From assembly GCF_015143595.1 (NCBI RefSeq), contig NZ_WYEU01000001.1:1302001-1366000 (forward strand): DNA of 64,000 nucleotides, written 5' to 3'. Both the position numbers and the translations under genes were made by a program. The notes below the pieces were generated by a model. That model was not told the origin of the DNA and did not search any database. It saw nothing but the letters and a program-made list of their open reading frames with translations. This stretch comes from Sneathiella sp. P13V-1. GTDB taxonomy: Bacteria > Pseudomonadota > Alphaproteobacteria > Sneathiellales > Sneathiellaceae. Below are positions 57,162-64,000 of the stretch, in pieces (the stretch's first letter is position 1; each line of letters begins with the position of its first letter).

Positions 57162-58112
57162 TTATGAATTGGTTCTGCGCCTGCGCATAGAAATGCGCCG
57201 TCCGGAGAGGGAACGGATCGTGTTTGGGGTGTCTTCTTCAAGCATGGCAAAAAGCCAGTCGATAAACGTGTTGACGATATTGCTCGTGCGCTTTTCAGAC
57301 CGGCAGGCTAGATAGAAGGCATCATTGGCAGGAACAGCAAGATCAAAAGGAACAACAAGTTCACCTTTGGACAAGAGATTGCTGGCAGTTAGCGTATCCC
57401 CAAGGGCAATCCCCAACCCCAATAAAGCAGCGTCAATGGCACCGCGCGCGTCCCCCATATAGTGTTGGCGTTCAGATGCGTGAATATGTGCCTCAGCCGT
57501 TCCAAGCCATGTATGCCATTCGCGCCCTTCATCAGCATGCAGCATCACCTGATTTTTCAAATCCCGAAAATGACGGATCTGGTTTCGGTTCATATAGGTG
57601 GGGGAGGCTACTGGGAACAGATCAAAGGGGGTCCAAAGGCTGGTCCAGCAATCGAGGCGCGGTGCCTCACCATATAAAATTGATAGATCCACATTTGGAG
57701 AAAAAACCATCGCATTATCAGCTGAGGCATGAAATTCAATTTGAATATCTGGGTACTGTTCTGTGAAATGATGAAGCCGTGGCATCAACCAGAAAGAAAG
57801 TAGGGCCGGTGGGCAGGTGACAGAAAGGCGGCCGCTTGTCTGCTCACTCCCCAGCTTATTGATTGCTTCTGTGATGCCTTCAAACGCCTCTGTAACTGCA
57901 GGAAGTAGAAGCGCCCCTTGCGGTGTTAGTTTTAGGCGTTTGGCCTCTCTTTCAAAAAGCTTGATGCCTAAGGAGGCTTCCAGACTTTTTATCTGGTGGC
58001 TTATCGCGCTATGGGTCACATTGAGTTCCGCCGCCGCAGCTGTTACTGATCCCGCCCGAACGGTTGCTTCAAACGCGCGTAGTGGTTTTAAGGGCGGTAA
58101 TCGACCTGACAT
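57162..58112 (-). CDS. LysR family transcriptional regulator (GcvA-like)
   Basis: A 316-residue regulator. The N-terminal winged HTH is PLKPLRAFEATVRAGSVTAAAAELNVTHSAISHQIKSLEASLG... (residues 6-50), typical of the GcvA subgroup, followed by a periplasmic-binding-like effector domain (about 95-300). It is divergent from the ureohydrolase/ABC operon at 58229, with a 116-base spacer holding a LysR-type inverted repeat, and is upstream of lysE. The likely role is activator of the ureohydrolase operon with a guanidino or amine effector; the effector itself is not visible. Confidence 0.92.
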   Translation of the reverse strand: MSGRLPPLKPLRAFEATVRAGSVTAAAAELNVTHSAISHQIKSLEASLGIKLFEREAKRLKLTPQGALLLPAVTEAFEGITEAINKLGSEQTSGRLSVTCPPALLSFWLMPRLHHFTEQYPDIQIEFHASADNAMVFSPNVDLSILYGEAPRLDCWTSLWTPFDLFPVASPTYMNRNQIRHFRDLKNQVMLHADEGREWHTWLGTAEAHIHASERQHYMGDARGAIDAALLGLGIALGDTLTASNLLSKGELVVPFDLAVPANDAFYLACRSEKRTSNIVNTFIDWLFAMLEEDTPNTIRSLSGRRISMRRRRTNS

Positions 58113-58126
58113 ATTAGCCTCATTTC

Positions 58127-58145
58127 ATGTGAGAAAAATTCACAT
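58127..58145. promoter_or_regulatory. candidate LysR-type operator
   Basis: ATGTGA-N7-TCACAT, perfect 6-bp arms, containing the T-N11-A pattern of LysR sites. It begins 15 bases from the regulator start and 84 bases before the ureohydrolase start, the normal position of an LTTR recognition site in a divergent promoter. Confidence 0.6.
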
Positions 58146-58228
58146 CAAACTCTATAACAATATCAATTGCTTTTTCAAACTTGATTCACAAGAATTAGCG
58201 AATGGTCTGAAATCGCAGGGATGATGAG

Positions 58229-59287
58229 ATGGCATCTGATTGGAATGAAGATAAGCTGAAAGAGCTCCAGGAGTTATATGGGGAGAGCCATGGCGGAGAA
58301 CTCCATAAACCTGAATTCCAAAAAGTGGCGAACAACATATTCTCAGAAGGCGGAACCCGTCTTGCGCCTTATTCCGGCATTCCGACATTTCTCGATGCGC
58401 CCTATCGGCAAGTAGATCCTTCTAATCCGGATATTTCTGATCTTGAGGTGGCCCTGATTGGTATCCCGATGGATCTGGGGGTTACAAACCGTCCCGGTGC
58501 GCGTTTTGGCCCGAGGGCTCTTCGCGCCATCGAACGAATAGGCCCCTATAATCATGTATTGGATTGTGCCCCCGTTCACGAGATGAAAGTGGCGGACATC
58601 GGGGATATCCCTTTTGATAGCCGTTACCGTCTTGAAAAAAGCCTCGATAACATTGAAGACTATATGAAGCGCATCGTGGAGGCGGGGGTAGTGCCATTGT
58701 CCGTTGGTGGGGACCATTCTATAACCCATCCCATTTTGAAGGCCATCGGTAAAGAGAAACCAGTTGCCCTTATCCATATTGATGCGCACTGTGATACGGG
58801 GGGATCTTTTGATGAGACAAAATTTCATCATGGGGGGCCCTTTAGAAACGCTGTTCTTGATGGTGTGTTGGATCCGACCCGCACGATCCAGATCGGTATT
58901 CGCGGGTCGGCCGAGTATCTTTGGGAGTTTTCTGAAAAATCCGGCATGACAGTTGTCCACGCGGAGGAAGTGCCGCATATGGGTATTCCCGCACTTATTC
59001 AGAAAACCAAAGACGTGATTGGTGATGGACCGGTTTATGTGACATTTGATATTGATGGGATTGATCCTTCATTTGCCCCGGGAACAGGGACACCGGAAGT
59101 AGGTGGTCTGACCACCCGCGAAGTCCTGGAGTTTTTACGGGGGCTTAAAGGGATTAATATCTGTGGCGGTGATGTGGTAGAGGTCGCCCCGCAATATGAC
59201 CCTACAACCAATTCCGCCCATGTCGGGGCACAAGTTCTGTTTGAGATTTTAAGTTTGATGCACCACAACGTGCACATAAGAAAATAA
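58229..59287 (+). CDS. agmatinase/guanidinobutyrase-family ureohydrolase
   Basis: A 352-residue metal-dependent enzyme that removes urea from a guanidino group. Two-manganese ligands are visible: VGGDHSITHP (about 159-168), IHIDAHCDTGG (about 182-192) and FDIDGIDPSFAPGTGTPE (about 272-290). An N-terminal extension of about 70 residues with YSGIPTFLDAPYR is longer than E. coli SpeB (306) and resembles guanidinobutyrase-like members. Agmatine, guanidinobutyrate or guanidinopropionate are possible substrates. It starts a plus-strand operon with a polyamine-type importer and an amidase, under a divergent LysR regulator. Confidence 0.88.
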   Translation: MASDWNEDKLKELQELYGESHGGELHKPEFQKVANNIFSEGGTRLAPYSGIPTFLDAPYRQVDPSNPDISDLEVALIGIPMDLGVTNRPGARFGPRALRAIERIGPYNHVLDCAPVHEMKVADIGDIPFDSRYRLEKSLDNIEDYMKRIVEAGVVPLSVGGDHSITHPILKAIGKEKPVALIHIDAHCDTGGSFDETKFHHGGPFRNAVLDGVLDPTRTIQIGIRGSAEYLWEFSEKSGMTVVHAEEVPHMGIPALIQKTKDVIGDGPVYVTFDIDGIDPSFAPGTGTPEVGGLTTREVLEFLRGLKGINICGGDVVEVAPQYDPTTNSAHVGAQVLFEILSLMHHNVHIRK

Positions 59288-59355
59288 GGGGAAACGCCTT
59301 TCGAGGTGCTTAATTTTTAAATTAGCCGAAAGGCTCATTTGCAGAGGAGGCAGTA

Positions 59356-60444
59356 ATGCAAAAATTTAATAAATCACAGGTGAGCCGTCGTGCGGTCCTC
59401 GCCGCGGGTGCAGCGGGTGCTGCGGCCCTTTCCATGCCATCTATTCTTTCCGCGAACGAACGTTCCCTGAAAGTGGGTGTCTATGGAGGTTACTTTAAAA
59501 AATCTTTCGATACACATATCTTTAGCGAATTCACCGCCGCAACAGGCATTAAAGTGGAATCTGTAGCTGAACCAACAGGTGAAGCATGGCTTGTTCAATT
59601 GGAGCAGGCGGCCCGTGCGAAACGCGCACCAGCAGACGTTTCCATGATGTCACAGGTGTCCCTGCTGAAAGGTCAGACAACAAAGCTTTGGGCGCCACTT
59701 GATATGGCAAAAATCCCAAATTCATCTAACCTGCTGGATACTTTCGTCAACAAGTACCCTGATGGTAAAGTTGCCGGTATCGGTGCCGTTTCCTGGTACA
59801 TCACCTTGGTATCCAATACGGAAGAAATCAAAGAAGCGCCAACATCTTGGGCGGCTATGTGGGATCCTGCCCGTAAAGACCAGCTGGGTCTTCTGGCGCT
59901 GGTCTCCAACTCCTTCCTGCTGGAAGTTACCGCGACAACTTACTTCGGTGGCACAGCCATTCTGGACACAGAAGAAGGTATCCTGAAAGTTATGGGTAAA
60001 CTTGCCGAACTGAAGGACAATGTTCGTCTTTGGTACCGTGATGAAGCACAGTTTGAACAAGGCCTCAAAACTGGTGAGATTCCAATGGGTCAGTATTATC
60101 ACGACGTAACCGGCCTTGCGGTTGCTGATGGTCACCCGGTGCGGTCTACCTTCCCGAAAGAAGGTGGCATTCTTGATAGTGGTAGCTGGGCAGTTTCTCG
60201 TGCCTCCAGCAAGCTGGAAGAAGCCCATGTCTTTATCAATTACATGTGTCAGCCGGATATTCAGGCGAAAATGTCCCGCAAAGTGGGAACAGCACCAACT
60301 GTGAAGCGTTCTCTGACTGATCTGACAGCAGACGAATTTGCATCTGTGTCATCAGACATTGCGCCAATTGTTCCGCGTTATGACATGTATCAGACACGGA
60401 GCGACTGGTTGAACCAGAAGTGGACTGAATTGATTGTCGGTTAA
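59356..60444 (+). CDS. polyamine-type ABC transporter substrate-binding protein
   Basis: A 362-residue periplasmic binding protein of the PotD/PotF superfamily. It carries a twin-arginine-like export signal (SRRAVLAAGAAGAAAL, about 10-25). The mature part begins LKVGVYGGYFKKSFDTHIFSEFTAATGIKVE, and GQYYHDVTGLAVADG and GSWAVSRASSKLEEAHVFINYM are typical of spermidine/putrescine-like binders. The PotD acidic pocket cannot be assigned with certainty, so the ligand may be a guanidino compound. Follows the ureohydrolase by 68 bases; a strong hairpin lies between it and the ATPase gene. Confidence 0.9.
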   Translation: MQKFNKSQVSRRAVLAAGAAGAAALSMPSILSANERSLKVGVYGGYFKKSFDTHIFSEFTAATGIKVESVAEPTGEAWLVQLEQAARAKRAPADVSMMSQVSLLKGQTTKLWAPLDMAKIPNSSNLLDTFVNKYPDGKVAGIGAVSWYITLVSNTEEIKEAPTSWAAMWDPARKDQLGLLALVSNSFLLEVTATTYFGGTAILDTEEGILKVMGKLAELKDNVRLWYRDEAQFEQGLKTGEIPMGQYYHDVTGLAVADGHPVRSTFPKEGGILDSGSWAVSRASSKLEEAHVFINYMCQPDIQAKMSRKVGTAPTVKRSLTDLTADEFASVSSDIAPIVPRYDMYQTRSDWLNQKWTELIVG

Positions 60445-60486
60445 TCCGTCATTTCAGTTGAATATCTCAGTTTCTTGATATAATCC

Positions 60487-60512
60487 CTCGCAGTCGGTTG
60501 TCCGACTGCGAG
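60487..60512 (+). repeat. intercistronic hairpin after the binding-protein gene
   Basis: An 11-bp perfect stem, CTCGCAGTCGG / CCGACTGCGAG (60487-60497 with 60502-60512), loop TTGT, with no T run. It is not a terminator; it probably protects the upstream mRNA end and so gives more binding protein than membrane components. Confidence 0.75.
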
Positions 60513-60539
60513 AATACTTGAAGTTTATGTGAGGCCAGA

Positions 60540-61577
60540 ATGTCTGGATTAAGTTTGCGCGGTATTCGAAAGGAATTTGGGACTTTCGTTGCTGTAGAAA
60601 AAATTGACCTGGAAATCCCTACAGGCAGCTTTGTTTGTCTTTTGGGGCCATCTGGCTGCGGTAAAACCACATTGCTTCGGATGATCGCGGGACTTGAACA
60701 GCCAACCGAGGGCGGCATTCTGATGGATGATGCCGACATTACTGGTATCCCCACCCATAAACGCGAACTTGGGATGGTTTTCCAATCTTTGGCCCTGTTC
60801 CCGCATCTCACCGTCGCTGAAAATATTGCTTATGCGCTTCGTATCCGGAAAAGCAGCAAAGTGGAACAGGACGCGCGGGTAAAAGAGCTTCTTTCCATGA
60901 TCCATCTGGATGGATATGGAGACCGGAAAGTATCACAGCTATCTGGCGGGCAACGTCAGCGTGTCGCCATTGCAAGGGCTCTGGCGTTATCACCAAAACT
61001 GTTTTTGCTGGATGAGCCGCTTTCCGCGCTGGATGCGAAACTGCGCGAAGACATGCAGGTAGAACTTCGCCAGCTGCAACAGAATTTGGGCATTACCACC
61101 ATTGTTGTGACCCATGATCAACGTGAAGCCATGACCATGGCTGATATGGTTGTCGTGATGGGCGAAGGACGTATTCGTCAGGCGGCTCCGCCCATTGAAA
61201 TTTACAGAAATCCTGCAGACAAGTTTGTTGCTGACTTTATTGGCGCGACGAATTTGCTTCCAATTACCCGGCACGAAAGTGGCAATGCCGCCTTTAACGG
61301 TACTGTTCTTGAAGGGGTTGCCGTCGAAACAGGTAACAACACAGCGACACTTTCGGTTCGCCCAGAAGACGTTGAACTGATCCCGGGGGCAACGGACGGC
61401 GTTGTCGGTGAGGTCGCCTTTGTTCGTGATCTTGGGGCGGTAATTGAAACCTTTGTCACTGTTGGTGGTGAAAGCGTTATGTCCTGTACAACACCCCGGA
61501 ACCGTATTCCCTTAAGTGTTGGAGACAAAGTAGGTCTTCGGTTTTGTGACGAAGCGTCTGTGGTGCTGACAAAATGA
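60540..61577 (+). CDS. potA: polyamine-type ABC transporter ATP-binding protein (PotA-like)
   Basis: A 345-residue ATPase. Walker A GPSGCGKTTLLRMIAGLEQ is at about residues 37-55, Q-loop FQSLALFPHLT, signature LSGGQRQRVAIARAL (about 138-152) and Walker B LFLLDEPLSALDAKL. The C-terminal TOBE domain (about 240-345) is present (SVRPEDVELIPG), as in PotA and FbpC/UgpC-type importers. The ATG follows GTGAGG. It ends with a four-base overlap on the next permease gene. Confidence 0.93.
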   Translation: MSGLSLRGIRKEFGTFVAVEKIDLEIPTGSFVCLLGPSGCGKTTLLRMIAGLEQPTEGGILMDDADITGIPTHKRELGMVFQSLALFPHLTVAENIAYALRIRKSSKVEQDARVKELLSMIHLDGYGDRKVSQLSGGQRQRVAIARALALSPKLFLLDEPLSALDAKLREDMQVELRQLQQNLGITTIVVTHDQREAMTMADMVVVMGEGRIRQAAPPIEIYRNPADKFVADFIGATNLLPITRHESGNAAFNGTVLEGVAVETGNNTATLSVRPEDVELIPGATDGVVGEVAFVRDLGAVIETFVTVGGESVMSCTTPRNRIPLSVGDKVGLRFCDEASVVLTK

Positions 61578-62431
61578 GCCAAGCCACGCCGCAATCGATA
61601 AAAGACTACGGAACGATTGTCTATCCGGCTTTGATGTTGCTGGTGTTTTTTGCCATCCCCTTTGGCATCATGATTGCCGTCAGCTTTTTCCAGCGTGATC
61701 CAGCAGGTTTCTATACCGTTGATTTCGTCTGGAGCAATTATGAGAGATTCTTGAGCACCTTCTTTGCGAAGATCCTAGGCTTCTCAGTGGGATTGGCTGT
61801 TTTGGTATCTATCATATGTACGGCCATTTCTTTCCCCTTTACCTTTCTGCTGACCCGTTTGTCGCGTCCCGCACAAGTGGTGTGGTTGGTGGGGATATTG
61901 TCCGTATTGTCCCTCTCAGAGGTGATCATTGGGTTCTCCTGGTCGTCTCTTTTCTCACGAACAGCAGGATTGACAAACATTCTGGTCTCCCTTGGAATTA
62001 TGGATGAGGCAGTGTCGCTTTACCCAAGTTTCGGGGCGGTGTTGACGGCCATGGTGTATCAGGCGTTGCCATACACAATTCTGGTCCTCTATCCCTCTTT
62101 GGCGCGGTTTGATCTTTCCTATGTGGAAGCCGCTAAAACAATGGGAGCATCCCCGTTTCGCGCCTTTATGAACGTTATGATCCCCATTCAGCGGAACACC
62201 ATTGTGGCAACTCTGATCATGGTGTTTGTCTTTGCACTGGGCTCCTATCTGCTGCCTCAGATCCTTGGGCGTCCGTCTCATTGGACATTGTCCGTGCTGA
62301 TTACGGATCAGGCCATTTACCAATCCAATATGCCATTTGCTGCCGCCATGGCTGTGTTCCTTGTCCTGATATCCTTGGCACTTATTGGCCTGACGTTGCT
62401 TGTCGGTAAGGAAGGGGGGGGGCAGAAATAA
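61574..62431 (+). CDS. potB: polyamine-type ABC transporter permease (PotB-like)
   Basis: A 285-residue inner membrane protein with six hydrophobic segments (YPALMLLVFFAIPFGIMIAVSFF first). The ATPase-contact EAA loop reads YVEAAKTMGASPFRAF (about 189-204), the family consensus, and PLxxPxxx-type features follow. It corresponds to PotB by operon position. Overlaps both the ATPase gene (four bases) and the next permease (one base). Confidence 0.92.
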   Translation: MSQATPQSIKDYGTIVYPALMLLVFFAIPFGIMIAVSFFQRDPAGFYTVDFVWSNYERFLSTFFAKILGFSVGLAVLVSIICTAISFPFTFLLTRLSRPAQVVWLVGILSVLSLSEVIIGFSWSSLFSRTAGLTNILVSLGIMDEAVSLYPSFGAVLTAMVYQALPYTILVLYPSLARFDLSYVEAAKTMGASPFRAFMNVMIPIQRNTIVATLIMVFVFALGSYLLPQILGRPSHWTLSVLITDQAIYQSNMPFAAAMAVFLVLISLALIGLTLLVGKEGGGQK

Positions 62432-63228
62432 TGCGCTTCTGGAACTATCTTTTCCTTTTCCTAATTGCTGGATTTTTGCTTCTGCCGCTCGTCGTTGTGT
62501 TTGGCGTGTCGCTCAATGAAAAACAGTCACTCACCTTCCCGCCAGAAGGTTTCTCGCTTGCTTGGTATGGACAGATTTTTACCGACCCTGAGTGGCGAAG
62601 CGCGCTGTTCAATTCCTTATTTCTGGCAATTGGATCAGCATTTCTGTCCATCTCTATTGCGTTGCCATTGTCCTGGTTCTTATGGCGTTGGTATGCCCCT
62701 TGGGCCAATATATTCAGGCTCTTAGGCGTAGCGCCGTTTATTCTGCCACCCGTGATCACGGCCCTTGGATTTTTGACCTTCTGGGCAACCTCCGGATTTT
62801 ATGGGGAGCCTTGGACGGCCATCATCAGTCACGGTATTTTCTTCGTGACCCTGCCGTTGGTAACAACCACCCTCGGCTTTACCTCAATCGATCGGTCGGT
62901 AATTGAAGCGGCGTCGACGTTAGGGGCAAATGAGAGAACTGTTTTTAGAACGGTGATTTTCCCGCTAATTCTGCCTTATCTGATTTCAGGCTTCGCCTTC
63001 ACGTTTGTGTTGTCACTTAACGAATATATTGTGGCTTATATGTCTGTTGGCTTCACGATGGAAACATTGCCGATCAAGATCTTCAACGCGCTTCGCTATG
63101 GCTATACGCCAACCATGGCGGCAGTTTCCTTCCTGTTCGTTGCTGTTGCAGCAGTGATTTTTGCGGTTGTTGCGCGATTTGGCGATCTTCCGAAATTGCT
63201 CGGAAATCATTCAGGGGCGGATAAGTAA
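62431..63228 (+). CDS. potC: polyamine-type ABC transporter permease (PotC-like)
   Basis: A 265-residue inner membrane protein. It opens with YLFLFLIAGFLLLPLVVVFGVSLNEKQSLTFPPEGFSLAWYGQIF, the PotC/PotI pattern, has six membrane segments and the EAA loop VIEAASTLGANERTVFRTV (about 156-174). With PotB it forms the membrane channel. It starts one base inside the stop of the preceding gene and its stop overlaps the amidase ATG (TAATG at 63226-63230). Confidence 0.92.
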   Translation: MRFWNYLFLFLIAGFLLLPLVVVFGVSLNEKQSLTFPPEGFSLAWYGQIFTDPEWRSALFNSLFLAIGSAFLSISIALPLSWFLWRWYAPWANIFRLLGVAPFILPPVITALGFLTFWATSGFYGEPWTAIISHGIFFVTLPLVTTTLGFTSIDRSVIEAASTLGANERTVFRTVIFPLILPYLISGFAFTFVLSLNEYIVAYMSVGFTMETLPIKIFNALRYGYTPTMAAVSFLFVAVAAVIFAVVARFGDLPKLLGNHSGADK

Positions 63229-64000
63229 TGAAAATCGCAGGCGCCCAATTCCAACCAGCCGCCGGAGATGTTCAGGCAAATCTGGACAAGATCTGGAGCT
63301 TTGCCGAACAGGCACGGGAGCATAAAGCGCGCCTGCTGATCGTTCCTGAACTTGCAGTTCAAGGCTACGGAGCCGCAGATCAGATGGGACAGCTTGCCAA
63401 TTTTGGTGGTCATAGCGCCATTAGTATCTTGCAGCAGATTAGCCGTGATACAGGTGTGGCTCTGATTGCTGGAAGTTCGGAGAAATCAGGCGTTAAGTTA
63501 CATAACAGCGCGGTCTTTGTGGACGGAGACCGAGAGCCAGTCATCTATCGCAAAAGCAATCTTTATGGCCCGTATGAGAAAGGCCTGTTTAAAGATGCTG
63601 AACCCTCCACAGTAGTGTTTGAACTGGACGGCCTCTCCATCGGGATGTTGATTTGCTATGATGTGGAGTTTCCAGAAAATGTCAGGCGGCTGGCGAAGGC
63701 AGGGGTCGATTTAATTGCGGTTCCGACAGCCACACCGGAAGGGTCAAGTGGCAAATTCATTGCAGAGAAGATGCTGCCCACGCGTTCTTTTGAAAATCAG
63801 GTTTTCATTGCCTATATCAATTTTACAGGAACTGATGGGCGTTTCACCTATCAAGGCGGGGCAGGCATTCACGCGCCGGATGGTCAGACACTCGCAGAAG
63901 CTGGTAAAAATGAAGGGATCATTTTTGCTGACATAGAAACAGAAAATTACGCCCAATCTCGCGCGGAAAACACATATCTGGTTGATCTGAAGCCCGGTCA
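63228..64000 (+). CDS. nitrilase-superfamily amidase (DavA-like), 3' end beyond the window
   Basis: A carbon-nitrogen hydrolase cut by the window end after 257 codons; a full protein of this type has about 265-290. The Glu-Lys-Cys triad is in place: Glu41 (VPELAVQGYG), Lys109 (YRKSNLYG), Cys143 (LICYDVEFPENVRRL). The sequence around the Cys and the PTAT loop is close to 5-aminovaleramide amidase DavA and its relatives that hydrolyse omega-amino or guanidino amides. Overlapping the importer gene by one base, it is in the same operon as the ureohydrolase. The substrate might be 4-guanidinobutyramide; this is inference. Confidence 0.88.
   Translation, partial: MKIAGAQFQPAAGDVQANLDKIWSFAEQAREHKARLLIVPELAVQGYGAADQMGQLANFGGHSAISILQQISRDTGVALIAGSSEKSGVKLHNSAVFVDGDREPVIYRKSNLYGPYEKGLFKDAEPSTVVFELDGLSIGMLICYDVEFPENVRRLAKAGVDLIAVPTATPEGSSGKFIAEKMLPTRSFENQVFIAYINFTGTDGRFTYQGGAGIHAPDGQTLAEAGKNEGIIFADIETENYAQSRAENTYLVDLKPG

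Noticed and set aside
1-64000. Search for CRISPR arrays, transposases, integrases, phage structural genes, tRNA and rRNA genes
   Set aside because: No regularly spaced direct repeats, no mobile-element enzymes and no tRNA-like or rRNA-like stretches were seen by reading; a tRNAscan-SE and Infernal run would be decisive.

Overview
The window reads as chromosomal DNA of an alphaproteobacterium, probably a marine heterotroph. The evidence is a set of largely alphaproteobacterial families (DUF2794, DUF3126, a double cold-shock-domain protein, a class I lysyl-tRNA synthetase, a Brucella-type RibH2 lumazine synthase behind an FMN riboswitch, a probable DUF2336 protein) and the many solute importers. 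Base composition looks close to 50% GC by eye. The genus is not determined; relatives of Sneathiella or Kiloniella are a guess. I see no rRNA, tRNA, CRISPR array, prophage, transposase or replication origin. About 71 protein genes are supported, two of them cut by the window ends, plus one possible leader peptide. Gene density is high with many 1 to 4 base overlaps.

Layout. 0-5 kb: end of an HSD10-like dehydrogenase, pterin dehydratase, an LMW phosphatase/aminopropyltransferase pair, ThpR, a Tas-like reductase and TesA. 4.8-8.9 kb: YbbA/YbbP-type ABC system and a Bax-inhibitor-1 membrane protein. 9-9.6 kb: a lone Rnl2-like RNA ligase. 9.8-13.5 kb: MlrC-family enzyme with a TTC38-like TPR protein, DUF2794, MsrB. 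13.5-17.3 kb: peptide importer dppBCDF without its binding protein. 17.5-19.2 kb: copper and cytochrome oxidase assembly set (DUF2946, SCO, PCuAC). 19.3-31 kb: mostly housekeeping and lipid genes (FAS1-like dehydratase, CHAD, sterol desaturase family, DinG-like helicase, LysRS, class IV aminotransferase, PyrD). 31-34 kb: omega-aminotransferase plus alanine dehydrogenase next to an XRE-cupin regulator. 34-35 kb: a ferric iron binding protein behind two Fur-like boxes. 36.7-41 kb: signalling genes (LuxR-type regulator with a degenerate receiver, DUF2336, dGTPase, CheY-like protein). 41-49 kb: FMN riboswitch and ribH2, then a CaiC/CaiB/CaiA-like acyl-CoA trio and a TRAP importer. 49-54 kb: CbiX, cold-shock protein, DUF3126, OmpA-like lipoprotein, a 58-residue DUF3012 lipoprotein, and an ECF sigma/anti-sigma pair. 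54-56 kb: SorAB sulfite dehydrogenase. 56-64 kb: LysE exporter and LysR regulator divergent from a ureohydrolase, polyamine-type ABC importer and DavA-like amidase.

How the parts may work together. The aminotransferase and alanine dehydrogenase would form a pyruvate/alanine cycle that deaminates omega-amino acids. The 41.8-49 kb genes look like uptake plus CoA activation and oxidation of an organic acid. The 57-64 kb genes look like import and hydrolysis of a guanidino compound, possibly the lower arginine 2-monooxygenase route. The less ordinary features are regulatory: a Shine-Dalgarno-sequestering inverted repeat before a lone Rossmann-domain gene, hairpins behind two binding-protein genes, a possible leader peptide before the cold-shock gene, and several inverted repeats in divergent promoter regions. 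I did not find a clearly new defence or mobile system; the orphan RNA ligase is the nearest candidate.
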